DNA of 64,000 nt from Cyclobacteriaceae bacterium (lineage in GTDB: Bacteria > Bacteroidota > Bacteroidia > Cytophagales > Cyclobacteriaceae): the NCBI GenBank assembly GCA_019638355.1, contig JAHBTY010000005.1:372001-436000 (forward strand), given 5' to 3'. Position numbers and translations under genes: made by a program. Below the pieces are notes generated by a model that was not told where the DNA came from, made no database searches, and saw nothing but the letters and a program-made list of their open reading frames with translations. Positions 40,695-50,615 of this stretch are shown piece after piece; the first letter of the stretch is position 1; each line of letters begins with the position of its first letter.

Positions 40695-43241
40695 ATGAGA
40701 AAATTTCTGATCATTACTATTGTAGCACTTTCCTCATTTGGATTATGTGCGCAAGACAGATTTCTTTTGTCATCGCACAATACTTCTGTGCCATTGTATG
40801 TAAGCGAATCCGATCATAAAGGTGTAATCAAGGCTGCAGAAGGATTAAAAAAAGATATTGCGCTGGTAACGAACAACGAACCTACCCTCGTAGCAACCAA
40901 TCACCAATTAGGTGATAAGGCTAAAGCAATGGTTATAATTGGCACAATTGGAAAAAGTGAATTGCTGAACAACCTGATTAACAACAAAAAAGTTGATGCA
41001 GATGCCATTTCAAACCAATGGGAAGCCTACCTCATTCAAACCATTAACAATCCATTTCCGGGTGTGGATCGGGCCTTGGTTATTGCCGGTAGCGATAAGC
41101 GCGGTACCATTTATGGTATTTATGAAATCTCGAAACAAATTGGTGTATCGCCCTGGCACTGGTGGGCCGATGTTCCGGCAAAAAAACAAACTGCGTTATT
41201 CGTATCTGCCGAAAGGCAAGTGGATATGCCTGTGGTGAAATACCGAGGTATATTTATCAATGATGAACAACCTGCCCTGGGGGGTTGGGTAAAAGAAAAC
41301 TATGGTGGATTTAACAGTAAGTTCTATACTAAAGTTTTTGAACTGATTCTTCGGCTCAAAGGAAATTTTTTATGGCCAGCTATGTGGGGTCAGAGTTTTT
41401 ATACGGAAGACCCATTAAATCCTAAGCTGGCCGATGAATATGGAATTGTAATCAGCACATCGCATCACGAACCCATGATGCGGGCACACGTGGAATGGCA
41501 GCGAGCCAGCAAAGGCAAGTGGAATTATTACACCAATGAAACAGCTTTAAAAGAATTTTGGCAAGAAGGTATTGCGCGAATGGGTAACTATGAAAGCGTT
41601 GTTACACTGGCCATGCGTGGCGATGGTGATGAACCCATGTCGGAAGAAAGTAACATTGCATTGCTTCAAAAAATTGTAAATGATCAGCGCAATATCATAC
41701 AACAAGAAACAGGTAAACCCATTACGGCTACGCCACAAGTATGGGCATTGTACAAAGAAGTGCAAGACTATTACGATAAAGGCATGCGCGTGCCTGATGA
41801 TATTACTTTGCTTTTATGCGATGATAACTGGGGAAACATTCGCAAGTTACCCTTGTTAACAGAACCTAAACGAACGGGAGGTTACGGTATCTATTATCAC
41901 TTTGATTATGTAGGTGGCCCGCGCAATTATAAATGGCTCAACACAAATCCCATTGAACGGGTGTGGGAACAAATGCACCTTGCCTATCAATATGGGGTTG
42001 ATCGCATTTGGATTGTAAATGTAGGCGACATTAAACCCATGGAATTTCCCATTTCATTTTTTCTTGACTATGCGTGGAATCCAACGACTATCCATGCAGA
42101 TGATTTAAAGACATATACTGAACAATGGTGCGCACAACAGTTTGGTAACGAGCATGCGATAGAAGCAGCTTCACTCATCTCCGGCTATCTTAAGTATAAC
42201 GGTCGCGTAAAACCAGAGTTACTAAACGAGAAAACCTACAGCCTTGATAATTACAACGAATTTGAACGTGTGGTTATGGAGTATCAGGAGTTACGTACCC
42301 GCGCCACCCAACTGGCATCAAAATTGGAATCTGAAAAACAGGAAGCATTCTACCAATTAATTCTACACCCGATTCAGGCAAGTGCTAATCTTTATGAAAT
42401 GTATTATTACGTGGCACTCAATCATCGGGCAACCGGTTTATACGATGTAGCTGCCAACACCTATGCAGATAAAGCGCGGGCGCATTACCTGAAAGATTCG
42501 TTGATAACGGTTGAGTACCACATGCGCAACAATGGCAAGTGGAATCACATGATGAGTCAGACACACATTGGTTATACCAATTGGCAACAACCACCTGTAA
42601 ATAAAATGCCAGCGGTTCATTATATCACAACAACCAAGAAGTTACCGGCTCAAAAAAGTGTAACCAGTCAATCAGCTCAAAATAAAATTCCATCAACAAT
42701 AAAAGGCAATGTATTTTTTGAATTGGATAAGTATGTTGCGATCGATGCTGACCAGCCCACTAACATGGTTAATACAACGGAAATCAATTGGAAGGTACTA
42801 CCCAACCATGGCAAAACAGGTTCTGCTATAACAACTTTTCCCGTAACAGCAAAGTCGCAGAAATTATCAAACACCAGCGCACATGTGGCATACGAATTTT
42901 ATTCTTACAGCACTGGTGCAGTAATCTTACACCTATACTTCTCACCTACTCTAAACTTTCATGCTTCGCCCACAGGGTTACAATATGCTGTTTCGATTGA
43001 TGATGAGGTGCCGCAAGTTTTTAGCCTCAACGCCAACGATCAGGATTTAAAAACTTGGGAAAAATGGGTTGCGAACAACATTAATATCCAGGTAAGCCTG
43101 CATAACATTCAAAAAGCAGGTAAACATACACTTAAATTCTGGGCGGTGGATTCTGGAATTGTTTTACAAAAAATTGTATTAGATTTTGGCGGTTTAAAAC
43201 CCAGCTATTTAGGACCACCCCAAACTAAATTTAACCCTTAA
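40695..43241 (+). CDS. GH115 xylan alpha-1,2-glucuronidase
   Basis: 848 residues from the ATG at 40695, which gives the signal peptide MRKFLIITIVALSSFGLCAQ. Upstream in-frame ATGs at 40644 and 40563 only add sequence that includes the terminator hairpin. GH115 blocks are GTIYGIYEISKQIGVSPWHWW, KYRGIFINDEQPALGGWVKE, ILRLKGNFLWPAMWGQSF, GIVISTSHHEPMMRAHVEW, VTLAMRGDGDEP and VDRIWIVNVGDIKPMEFPI. GH115 enzymes remove (4-O-methyl)glucuronate from internal and terminal xylose of xylan, which complements the GH67 encoded downstream. It is probably periplasmic or at the surface. The GH43 gene starts 3 bp after it. Confidence 0.95.
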   Translation: MRKFLIITIVALSSFGLCAQDRFLLSSHNTSVPLYVSESDHKGVIKAAEGLKKDIALVTNNEPTLVATNHQLGDKAKAMVIIGTIGKSELLNNLINNKKVDADAISNQWEAYLIQTINNPFPGVDRALVIAGSDKRGTIYGIYEISKQIGVSPWHWWADVPAKKQTALFVSAERQVDMPVVKYRGIFINDEQPALGGWVKENYGGFNSKFYTKVFELILRLKGNFLWPAMWGQSFYTEDPLNPKLADEYGIVISTSHHEPMMRAHVEWQRASKGKWNYYTNETALKEFWQEGIARMGNYESVVTLAMRGDGDEPMSEESNIALLQKIVNDQRNIIQQETGKPITATPQVWALYKEVQDYYDKGMRVPDDITLLLCDDNWGNIRKLPLLTEPKRTGGYGIYYHFDYVGGPRNYKWLNTNPIERVWEQMHLAYQYGVDRIWIVNVGDIKPMEFPISFFLDYAWNPTTIHADDLKTYTEQWCAQQFGNEHAIEAASLISGYLKYNGRVKPELLNEKTYSLDNYNEFERVVMEYQELRTRATQLASKLESEKQEAFYQLILHPIQASANLYEMYYYVALNHRATGLYDVAANTYADKARAHYLKDSLITVEYHMRNNGKWNHMMSQTHIGYTNWQQPPVNKMPAVHYITTTKKLPAQKSVTSQSAQNKIPSTIKGNVFFELDKYVAIDADQPTNMVNTTEINWKVLPNHGKTGSAITTFPVTAKSQKLSNTSAHVAYEFYSYSTGAVILHLYFSPTLNFHASPTGLQYAVSIDDEVPQVFSLNANDQDLKTWEKWVANNINIQVSLHNIQKAGKHTLKFWAVDSGIVLQKIVLDFGGLKPSYLGPPQTKFNP

Positions 43242-43244
43242 CCT

Positions 43245-44324
43245 ATGAATCTGAATCTTACACTTCGACTACCTAGTTCAATAATAACCTTACTGATTGT
43301 TGGTTGCAGCAGTAAACCAACTACCGATGCCAACACAGCCAATTCAATAACGGCTCCGGCACCCATCTCGCAACCGCTTGTGAGTCATATTTATACAGCC
43401 GATCCTTCGGCCCATGTGTTTAACAATCGTGTTTATATTTATCCTTCGCATGATATTGATGCGGGAATTCCACAAGATGATGATGGTGGACATTTTGGAA
43501 TGCTGGATTACCACGTGTTCTCGATGGATGCCATAGGTGGTGAAGTTACAGATCATGGTGTAGCATTAGACATTAAAGACGTTCCCTGGGCAGGCCGGCA
43601 GATGTGGGCACCGGATGCCGCATTTGCAAATGATACCTACTATTTATACTTCCCGGCAAAAGATAAAAATGACGTGTTTAAAATTGGTGTAGCTACCAGT
43701 AAAAATCCGGAGGGGCCATTTGCACCCGAAGGCAATCCCATAGCAGGAAGTTACAGCATTGATCCCGCTGTGTTTAAAGATGAGGATGGTTCCTACTACA
43801 TGTACTTTGGTGGTATCTGGGGCGGGCAGTTGCAACGTTGGGATAACAATCAATACAAAGCAAACGGACAAAATCGCAAACCAGAAGAACAGGCAATCCT
43901 ACCGCGTATTGCAAAACTAAATGCTGATATGAAAAGCTTTGCTGAGCCGGTTAAAGAAATTAAACTGGTAGATGAAAATGGAAATTTGTTTACGGAAGCG
44001 CAAAACGATAAACGTTTTTTCGAAGCGGCCTGGGTACATAAGTACAACGGAAAATATTACTTCTCCTACTCCACGGGCGATACACACTTTATCAATTACG
44101 CCATTGGCGATTCGCCCTACGGGCCGTTTACTTACAAAGGTGTAGTACTGCATCCGGTGCAAGGTTGGACTAACCATCATTCAATAGTTGAGATAAGTGG
44201 TAAATGGTACTTGTTCTACCACGATGTACAACTATCGGGTCAAACTCATTTACGAAATATTAAAGTTACCGAACTGCAGCACAATGCCGATGGCAGTATC
44301 GAGGCAATTTTTCCTTATAAATAA
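43245..44324 (+). CDS. GH43 beta-xylosidase/alpha-L-arabinofuranosidase lipoprotein
   Basis: 359 residues with a short lipoprotein signal (SSIITLLIVGC). A five-bladed propeller of GH43 follows. The catalytic triad is visible as Asp53 (TADPSAHVF, base), Asp173 (YSIDPAVF, pKa modulator) and Glu260 (RFFEAAWV, acid). The block NRVYIYPSHDID is typical of a GH43 subgroup with xylosidase and arabinofuranosidase members, so the exact linkage is open. It trims xylo-oligosaccharides or arabinose branches outside the cytoplasm. The stop overlaps the next start by 1 bp (TAATG), so it is coupled to the GH10 xylanase. Confidence 0.92.
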   Translation: MNLNLTLRLPSSIITLLIVGCSSKPTTDANTANSITAPAPISQPLVSHIYTADPSAHVFNNRVYIYPSHDIDAGIPQDDDGGHFGMLDYHVFSMDAIGGEVTDHGVALDIKDVPWAGRQMWAPDAAFANDTYYLYFPAKDKNDVFKIGVATSKNPEGPFAPEGNPIAGSYSIDPAVFKDEDGSYYMYFGGIWGGQLQRWDNNQYKANGQNRKPEEQAILPRIAKLNADMKSFAEPVKEIKLVDENGNLFTEAQNDKRFFEAAWVHKYNGKYYFSYSTGDTHFINYAIGDSPYGPFTYKGVVLHPVQGWTNHHSIVEISGKWYLFYHDVQLSGQTHLRNIKVTELQHNADGSIEAIFPYK

Positions 44325-45409
44325 TGAGAATACATAACCACATAATCGTTTGCCTCATTATTGTACTGCTCTCGTGTAGTTCAAAAAACAATCAGGCTAC
44401 TCAAACGAATGGACTAAAAGATTTCTATGGCGATTATTTTTCGATTGGTGTAGCTGTTTCACCGCGTGCATTAAATACCGATGAAGCTGCTTTGATTGTA
44501 GCCGAGTTCAACAGTGTTACTGCCGAGAATGCAATGAAGATGGGGCCAATTCATCCAAAAGAAAATGAATACTTCTGGCAACATGCCGATTCCATCGTTC
44601 GATTTGCAGAACGTAATAAACTTAAAATCCGTGGCCATACGTTGTGTTGGCATAACCAAACTCCCCCCTGGATGTTTATTGATGCCGACAGTAACCAGGT
44701 AAGTAAAGAAGTGTTGTTAACCCGGTTAAAAGATCACATCACAACTGTAGTCAATCGATACAAAGGAAAAATATACGCATGGGATGTAGTGAACGAAGTA
44801 ATCTCCGATAAACAGAATGAATTTTATCGCGATAGTCCGTGGTATAAAATCTGCGGCCCGGAGTTTATAGCAAAAGCATTTGAATATGCACATGCAGCCG
44901 ATCCAGAGGCGTTGCTTTTTTATAACGACTACAACGAAATCAATCCTGTTAAGCGAAAAAAAATAATTCAATTAGTAGCGGAGTTAAAAGCAGCCGGTGT
45001 GCCTATACACGGTGTTGGTTTACAAGCTCATTGGTCTATGCATGAACCTACACGCGCCCAACTGGATAGTACGCTTACTGAGTTTGCAATGTTGGATCTT
45101 CCCTTGCAGATAACCGAATTAGATGTTTCGGTTTACCCGAAAGAACACGGGCGCAGAGAACGCAAACCCGAAGATGATCTGACAGAATTCACAGCCGAAA
45201 AAGCTGCGTTGCAAGCTGAGGCCTATGCCACTTACTTTGAAGTATTTCGAAAACATAAAGCAGTGCTAACAGGGGTCACTTTCTGGAACATCAGCGACCG
45301 GCATAGTTGGCTGGATAATTTCCCGGTGCGTAATCGAAAAGATTACCCTTTACTTTTTGATGAAGACCTTAACCGAAAGAACGCTTACCATAAAGTTGTT
45401 GATTTTTAA
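44324..45409 (+). CDS. GH10 endo-1,4-beta-xylanase lipoprotein
   Basis: 361 residues with a lipoprotein signal (IIVCLIIVLLSCSS). The complete GH10 barrel shows FNSVTAENAMKMGPIHP, IRGHTLCWHNQTPPW, AWDVVNEVI (acid/base Glu158), FYNDYNEI, GVGLQAHW and ITELDVSV (nucleophile Glu265). It cleaves the xylan backbone. As a lipoprotein it is probably surface-anchored and generates the oligosaccharides imported by the local SusC/SusD pair. It is coupled to GH43 upstream, and the esterase starts directly after its stop. Confidence 0.96.
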   Translation: MRIHNHIIVCLIIVLLSCSSKNNQATQTNGLKDFYGDYFSIGVAVSPRALNTDEAALIVAEFNSVTAENAMKMGPIHPKENEYFWQHADSIVRFAERNKLKIRGHTLCWHNQTPPWMFIDADSNQVSKEVLLTRLKDHITTVVNRYKGKIYAWDVVNEVISDKQNEFYRDSPWYKICGPEFIAKAFEYAHAADPEALLFYNDYNEINPVKRKKIIQLVAELKAAGVPIHGVGLQAHWSMHEPTRAQLDSTLTEFAMLDLPLQITELDVSVYPKEHGRRERKPEDDLTEFTAEKAALQAEAYATYFEVFRKHKAVLTGVTFWNISDRHSWLDNFPVRNRKDYPLLFDEDLNRKNAYHKVVDF

Positions 45410-47338
45410 ATGATGCGCTGGCTCATCTTTTTGTTTGCTATCACTTCAGCCTTGCCTACAAAGGCAGCGATAAAACTTCCTCGCCTTGTTAGCGATGGTG
45501 CCATATTACAACGCGATACCGAACTAAAATTTTGGGGCTGGGGTGAGCCTGGTGAAAAAGTGGATTTGACTTTTCAAAATAAAAAATATAGCGCTACAAC
45601 CAAATCAACTGGTACTTGGACGATTAAACTTCCTGCACAAGCTGCAGGAGGCCCGCATACGTTACTCTTTACGGGTAAGAATCAAGTTGCTGTAAACGAT
45701 GTGCTCTTTGGCGATGTATGGGTTTGTTCGGGACAATCGAACATGGAACTTACCATGGAGCGTGTTAAAGAAAAGTATAGCGATGTAATTAAAACCGCTG
45801 CTTACCCTCACATCCGGCAATTTTTAGTGGCCGATAAATATGACTTCAAAAAGCAACATACCGACCTCGATGCTGGAAGTTGGGTATCGGCTTCTCCCGA
45901 ATCTATCTATAATTTTTCTGCAGTCGCTTACTTCTTTGCCCTTGATCTTTACAAGCAGTATCAGGTTCCCATCGGTTTAATCAATGCCGCATTAGGTGGA
46001 TCGCCCATTGAAGCCTGGTTAAGCGAAGATGCATTGATTCAATTTCCCAACGCCTACCAGGAGTTGCAGCGTTTTAAGAATGACGATCTTATAAAAGAGA
46101 TTGAAACCACCGATCGTAACCGTGCAACAAAATGGTATAGTGATTTAAACAGGCAGGATGTTGGTTTAAAAAAATGGCATCAGCCCGATCTACAAGATTT
46201 AGACTGGAGCAACATGAACCTGCCAGGCTATTGGGCCGATGGTGCCTTGGGTAATGTGAATGGTGCGGTTTGGTTCAGGAAAAAAATTAGTATCCCGACA
46301 GCGTGGGTAGGCAAAGCAGGTAACCTTTGGTTAGGCAGAATTATAGATGCTGATTCGGCTTTTGTAAACGGTAAGTTTGTCGGCTCAACAGGGTATCAAT
46401 ATCCACCCCGCAGATATTCATTTGGTACCGATGTGCTGCGTGCAGGCGAAAATGTAATTGCGGTGCGTGTAATCAACAACAGTGGCCGTGGTGGATTTGT
46501 GCCGGATAAACCTTACTTCCTTTCTGTTGGTGCTGATACATTGCATCTATCCGGTGAATGGAAATACAAACTTGGCGCTACCATGCAACCCTTGCAAGGT
46601 GAACCACCCGTGCGCTGGAAGCCAGCGGGATTATACAATCACATGATTGCACCGTTGTTGAATTATAAAATCAAAGGCGTGCTTTGGTATCAGGGTGAAT
46701 CAAACACCCGCAATGCTGCTGAATATGAAAAGCTGTTACCATCATTAATTCGAAACTGGCGTACCAACTGGAAGCAAGGCGACTTTCCGTTTTTGATTGT
46801 GCAGCTTACAAATTTTATGGAAGCAAAAGCACAACCTGCCGAAAGCGATTGGGCGCGGTTACGTCAATCACAATTGAACACACTAGCGATTAAGAATACA
46901 GGACTGGTTGTTACAATCGACATAGGCGAATGGAATGACATTCATCCATTAAACAAAGCCGATGTGGGTAAACGACTCGCGCTCGCTGCTCGCAAAGTAG
47001 CTTATCACGAATCAGATATGATCCATTCAGGCCCCATTTATAAAAGTTATAAAGTAAGTGGCAATAAAATAATAATTGAGTTTAGTTCCATGGGAAGCAA
47101 GCTTATAGCTAAAGGAAATGACTTAAGGTATTTTGCCATAGCTGGTGCCAACAAAAAATTTGTATGGGCCAACGCTCGTATTGAAGGTAACACCGTAGTG
47201 GTTTGGAGCGATGCAGTAGAAAAGCCAGTAACTGTTCGATATGCCTGGGCCGATAATCCTGAAGGTGCGAACCTTTACAATAGTGAAGGCTTGCCCGCAT
47301 CTCCCTTTAGTACCGAATATTCACGTTCAGTAAAATGA
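45410..47338 (+). CDS. SASA-family acetylesterase (probable xylan O-acetylesterase, CE20-like)
   Basis: 642 residues with a signal peptide (MMRWLIFLFAITSALPTKA). The SGNH hydrolase motif is VWVCSGQSNMEL with nucleophile Ser110, and the second block is GVLWYQGESNTRNAAEYEKLLP. The catalytic Asp/His region is near IGEWNDIHPLNKADVGKRLA. A jelly-roll domain of about 150 residues (GAVWFRKKISIP, WLGRIIDADSAFVNGKFVG) is inserted between the two halves, as in sialate O-acetylesterase-like proteins of plant-polysaccharide loci. In this locus deacetylation of xylan is the likely job. It begins immediately after the xylanase stop. Confidence 0.87.
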   Translation: MMRWLIFLFAITSALPTKAAIKLPRLVSDGAILQRDTELKFWGWGEPGEKVDLTFQNKKYSATTKSTGTWTIKLPAQAAGGPHTLLFTGKNQVAVNDVLFGDVWVCSGQSNMELTMERVKEKYSDVIKTAAYPHIRQFLVADKYDFKKQHTDLDAGSWVSASPESIYNFSAVAYFFALDLYKQYQVPIGLINAALGGSPIEAWLSEDALIQFPNAYQELQRFKNDDLIKEIETTDRNRATKWYSDLNRQDVGLKKWHQPDLQDLDWSNMNLPGYWADGALGNVNGAVWFRKKISIPTAWVGKAGNLWLGRIIDADSAFVNGKFVGSTGYQYPPRRYSFGTDVLRAGENVIAVRVINNSGRGGFVPDKPYFLSVGADTLHLSGEWKYKLGATMQPLQGEPPVRWKPAGLYNHMIAPLLNYKIKGVLWYQGESNTRNAAEYEKLLPSLIRNWRTNWKQGDFPFLIVQLTNFMEAKAQPAESDWARLRQSQLNTLAIKNTGLVVTIDIGEWNDIHPLNKADVGKRLALAARKVAYHESDMIHSGPIYKSYKVSGNKIIIEFSSMGSKLIAKGNDLRYFAIAGANKKFVWANARIEGNTVVVWSDAVEKPVTVRYAWADNPEGANLYNSEGLPASPFSTEYSRSVK

Positions 47339-47393
47339 CAATGATTGCTACAACTGATCACAATTTAGCAACTCTTAAAACTTGTATTTTAAT

Positions 47394-47401
47394 TACTTTT
47401 G
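47394..47401 (+). promoter_or_regulatory. candidate -7 promoter element upstream of the LacI gene
   Basis: TACTTTTG matches TAnnTTTG and lies 29 bp before the start at 47431. No good -33 TTTG was found at the right spacing, so this is weak. The 92-bp gap here is the largest inside the enzyme part of the locus. Confidence 0.3.
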
Positions 47402-47430
47402 TTAGAACACTTTACTTGTAATTGATTGAA

Positions 47431-48456
47431 ATGACTCCCCCCAAAGAGATTACCATATACGATATTGCCAAGGTGCTGAATGTTTCTCCGGCCACCGTTA
47501 GTCGTGGTTTAAAAGATCATCCCGCCATCCGCAAAGACACCAAGAAAAAAATTCTGGAAGCAGCCCGTAAAATGGGCTATCAGCAAAATACGTTTGCCAG
47601 TAACCTCAGGCGCAAACGTTCCAATACCATTGGTGTGATTATCCCCCGGCTTAACAGTTACTTTATGTCAACTGTAATTGCAGGTATGGAAAAGGTGGCT
47701 AACCAAAGTGGCTACAATCTAATCATCAGTCAATCGCAGGAATCGTTTAAAAAAGAAATAGTAAGTGTTAACACCATGTACGACAGTCGCGTGGATGGCT
47801 TAATGGTTTCGTTGGCTTACGATACAGAAGATACCGATCATTTTGAATTATTGCTAAAGAAGAACATTCCCATCATATTTTTTGATCGTGTAATAGATCA
47901 TCCGGGCTGTACCAGCATTGTAATCGATAATAAACAAGCCGGGTATGATGCTACCATTCATTTGTTGAAACAAGGATGCAAGCGCATCGTACAAATTGCC
48001 GGTAACCTGAGTAGAAACGTGTATGCCGATCGCCTGGAGGGTTACAAAATGGCGTTGGCTAAATTTGAAATTCCATTCGATTCATCGCTGGTTATCAGCA
48101 ATTCCTTGTTAAGTGAACAAGGTGGTGTAGATGCTGCCCAACTTATTTTATCGATGGAATACCGGCCCGATGGAGTTTTTGCCAGCAACGATACGGCAGC
48201 GGTGGCGTGCATGCGCCAATTAAAATTATCCGGCATGAGCATTCCGAATGACATTGCCGTAGTAGGCTTTAACAACGATCCGATATCCAAGGTAATTGAT
48301 CCCAATCTTACCACCATCAATTATCCCGGTCATGAAATGGGAGAAGTTGCTGCGGCTACACTCGTGAATAAGTTAGATCAACAAAATTCACCGAGTCTTA
48401 ACACAATTGTACTTCGGCACGAGTTAATTATTCGCGAATCTTCTATCCGAAACTAA
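47431..48456 (+). CDS. LacI/GalR-family transcriptional regulator
   Basis: 341 residues from the ATG at 47431. A TTG at 47422 is an alternative three codons upstream. The N-terminal DNA-binding domain is ITIYDIAKVLNVSPATVSRG with the hinge helix region RKMGYQQNTFASNLRRKRSN. The periplasmic-binding-protein-like sensor follows (TIGVIIPRLNSYFMSTVIAG, VDGLMVSLAY, IPIIFFDRV, GVFASNDTAAVACMRQLKL, IAVVGFNNDPIS). It probably senses a glucuronate- or xylan-derived metabolite and acts on the palindrome at 35307. The GH67 gene starts 1 bp after its stop. Confidence 0.94.
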   Translation: MTPPKEITIYDIAKVLNVSPATVSRGLKDHPAIRKDTKKKILEAARKMGYQQNTFASNLRRKRSNTIGVIIPRLNSYFMSTVIAGMEKVANQSGYNLIISQSQESFKKEIVSVNTMYDSRVDGLMVSLAYDTEDTDHFELLLKKNIPIIFFDRVIDHPGCTSIVIDNKQAGYDATIHLLKQGCKRIVQIAGNLSRNVYADRLEGYKMALAKFEIPFDSSLVISNSLLSEQGGVDAAQLILSMEYRPDGVFASNDTAAVACMRQLKLSGMSIPNDIAVVGFNNDPISKVIDPNLTTINYPGHEMGEVAAATLVNKLDQQNSPSLNTIVLRHELIIRESSIRN

Positions 48457-48457
48457 T

Positions 48458-50605
48458 ATGCGGATAGTTCTATTTTTATTTATTCTAGTCTTACCAAGTT
48501 TAGCGGTACATGCCGAAGACGGCTATCGACTTTGGTTACGCTACGATAAGATTCCTGATACACGGTTGATTAACCAATACAAAAAGGAATTAGCATCACT
48601 GCATATTCCAGGGCAGTCCCCTACTCTTACAATCATCCGCGATGAACTGCATCGTGGCCTATCGGGCTTGCTGGGCTACACACCTAAACCAACAAACGGA
48701 TTAGCCGGTTTGGTTGTGGCAACATTAAATACTACAATTATCCAAAGTCTAAATTTGAATATCGATTCGAATCTGGATGCGGAAGGTTTTATTATCCGAA
48801 GTATCACACACTCCGGAAAGCGATTGCTGGTTGTTACTGCCAAATCGGAAGTTGGTTTGTTGTATGGAAGTTTTCACTTGCTGAAGTTGATTCAAACGCA
48901 CCAATCCCTTCAGCAATTAAATATTCAAAGCTCACCTAAAATCAAGTTGCGCATTTTAAATCATTGGGATAACCTGGATGGAACGGTAGAGCGTGGCTAT
49001 GCAGGTTTCTCGCTGTGGAACTGGCACAAGTTGCCAGGTTATAACGATGATCGCTACATCGATTATGCGCGCGCCAATGCGTCCATTGGCATTAACGCAA
49101 CTGTACTTACCAATGTTAACGCCAATGCGTTGGTGTTAACACCTGCCTATCTGCAAAAAGTAGCAGCGCTGGCGGATGTGTTCCGACCTTACGGGATTAA
49201 AGTTTACCTTACCGCACGCTTCAGTGCGCCTATTGAGATTGGTAAACTTTCAACAGCCGATCCGCTGAATGAAAATGTAAAGCAATGGTGGAAAGATAAG
49301 GTTACGGAGATTTATAAATACATTCCCGACTTTGGAGGTTTTGTTGTAAAAGCAAATTCAGAAGGCCAACCCGGTCCACAGAATTATAAACGTACCCATG
49401 CCGATGGTGCCAATGTGTTAGCCGATGCGCTGGCTCCACACAAGGGTATTGTGATGTGGCGTGCATTCGTGTACGATGATAAAGAACCAGACGATCGCGT
49501 AAAGCAGGCTTACACCGAATTTAAACCCTTGGATGGTGCCTTTCGCGATAATGTAATTGTGCAGGTTAAAAATGGTCCACTCGATTTTCAACCGCGCGAA
49601 CCGTTTCATCCATTATTTGGAGCGCTTAAAAAAACTCCACTCATGATGGAGTTTCAGATTACACAGGAATACCTCGGCCAGAGTACCAACCTCGTTTACC
49701 TGGCTAATCTGTTTAAAGAAGTACTGGATACCGATACCTATCAATTCGGTAAAGGCAGTACAGTGGCCAAAGTATTAGATGGCAGTGCTACCGGCCAAAA
49801 GTTAACAGCTATGGCGGGTGTTACCAACATTGGTTCCGATCGTAATTGGTGTGGCCATCCGTTCGCGCAAGCCAATTGGTATGCCTTCGGGCGATTGGCG
49901 TGGGATCATCAACTTTCATCGCAGCAAATTGCCGATGAGTGGACGCGCATGACTTTTTCAAATGATAAGAACACAGTTGCATCAATTACAACCATGCTCG
50001 ATCAATCGTGGGAAACTTGTGTGAATTATATGACACCACTTGGGTTGCATCATATTATGGGTTGGAGCCATCACTATGGGCCCGCACCTTGGATCAAAGA
50101 TAAACATCGGGCCGACTGGACTTCGGTGTATTATCACAAAGCAGATTCGTTTGGGATCGGATTTAATCGTACAACAACGGGCAGTAATGCCGTTGAACAA
50201 TATGCACCGGAATGGCAGGCTGTGTTTTCTTCGCGGCAAGCAATACCCGAAAAGTATTTACTCTGGTTTCACCATGTAGGTTGGAACGAAAAGGTGGCGA
50301 GTGGAAAAAACTTGTGGGAAGAACTTTGCCATCGCTACTATGCCGGAGCCGATCAGGTAATGCAATTGCAATTAGCGTGGGATGAACTTAGACCAGCCAT
50401 AGATGCTGATCGCCATAAACACGTGCAGCAACTGCTTACCATTCAATACCAGGAAGCTACCTGGTGGCGAAATGCATGTGTATTGTACTTTCAGACTTTT
50501 TCAAAACAACCCATACCCGCTTCATTACCAGCACCCGATAAAACTTTATCGTATTACATGAGTCTGGAGTTTCCCTATGCACCGGGTATTAAACCACAGT
50601 GGTAA
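48458..50605 (+). CDS. GH67 alpha-glucuronidase
   Basis: 715 residues with a signal peptide (MRIVLFLFILVLPSLAVHA). GH67 blocks are KIKLRILNHWDNLDGTVERG, NASIGINATVLTNVNA, GGFVVKANSEGQPGPQNYKR (acid/base Glu302), VMWRAFVYD, VQVKNGPLDFQPREPFHPL (Asp376) and MMEFQITQEYLG (Glu404, likely general base with Asp376). It removes 4-O-methylglucuronate from the non-reducing-end xylose of short xylo-oligosaccharides. With a signal peptide it probably acts in the periplasm after import, while the GH115 enzyme handles polymer. It lies 1 bp after the LacI gene. Confidence 0.96.
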   Translation: MRIVLFLFILVLPSLAVHAEDGYRLWLRYDKIPDTRLINQYKKELASLHIPGQSPTLTIIRDELHRGLSGLLGYTPKPTNGLAGLVVATLNTTIIQSLNLNIDSNLDAEGFIIRSITHSGKRLLVVTAKSEVGLLYGSFHLLKLIQTHQSLQQLNIQSSPKIKLRILNHWDNLDGTVERGYAGFSLWNWHKLPGYNDDRYIDYARANASIGINATVLTNVNANALVLTPAYLQKVAALADVFRPYGIKVYLTARFSAPIEIGKLSTADPLNENVKQWWKDKVTEIYKYIPDFGGFVVKANSEGQPGPQNYKRTHADGANVLADALAPHKGIVMWRAFVYDDKEPDDRVKQAYTEFKPLDGAFRDNVIVQVKNGPLDFQPREPFHPLFGALKKTPLMMEFQITQEYLGQSTNLVYLANLFKEVLDTDTYQFGKGSTVAKVLDGSATGQKLTAMAGVTNIGSDRNWCGHPFAQANWYAFGRLAWDHQLSSQQIADEWTRMTFSNDKNTVASITTMLDQSWETCVNYMTPLGLHHIMGWSHHYGPAPWIKDKHRADWTSVYYHKADSFGIGFNRTTTGSNAVEQYAPEWQAVFSSRQAIPEKYLLWFHHVGWNEKVASGKNLWEELCHRYYAGADQVMQLQLAWDELRPAIDADRHKHVQQLLTIQYQEATWWRNACVLYFQTFSKQPIPASLPAPDKTLSYYMSLEFPYAPGIKPQW

Positions 50606-50615
50606 TTTTTTTACA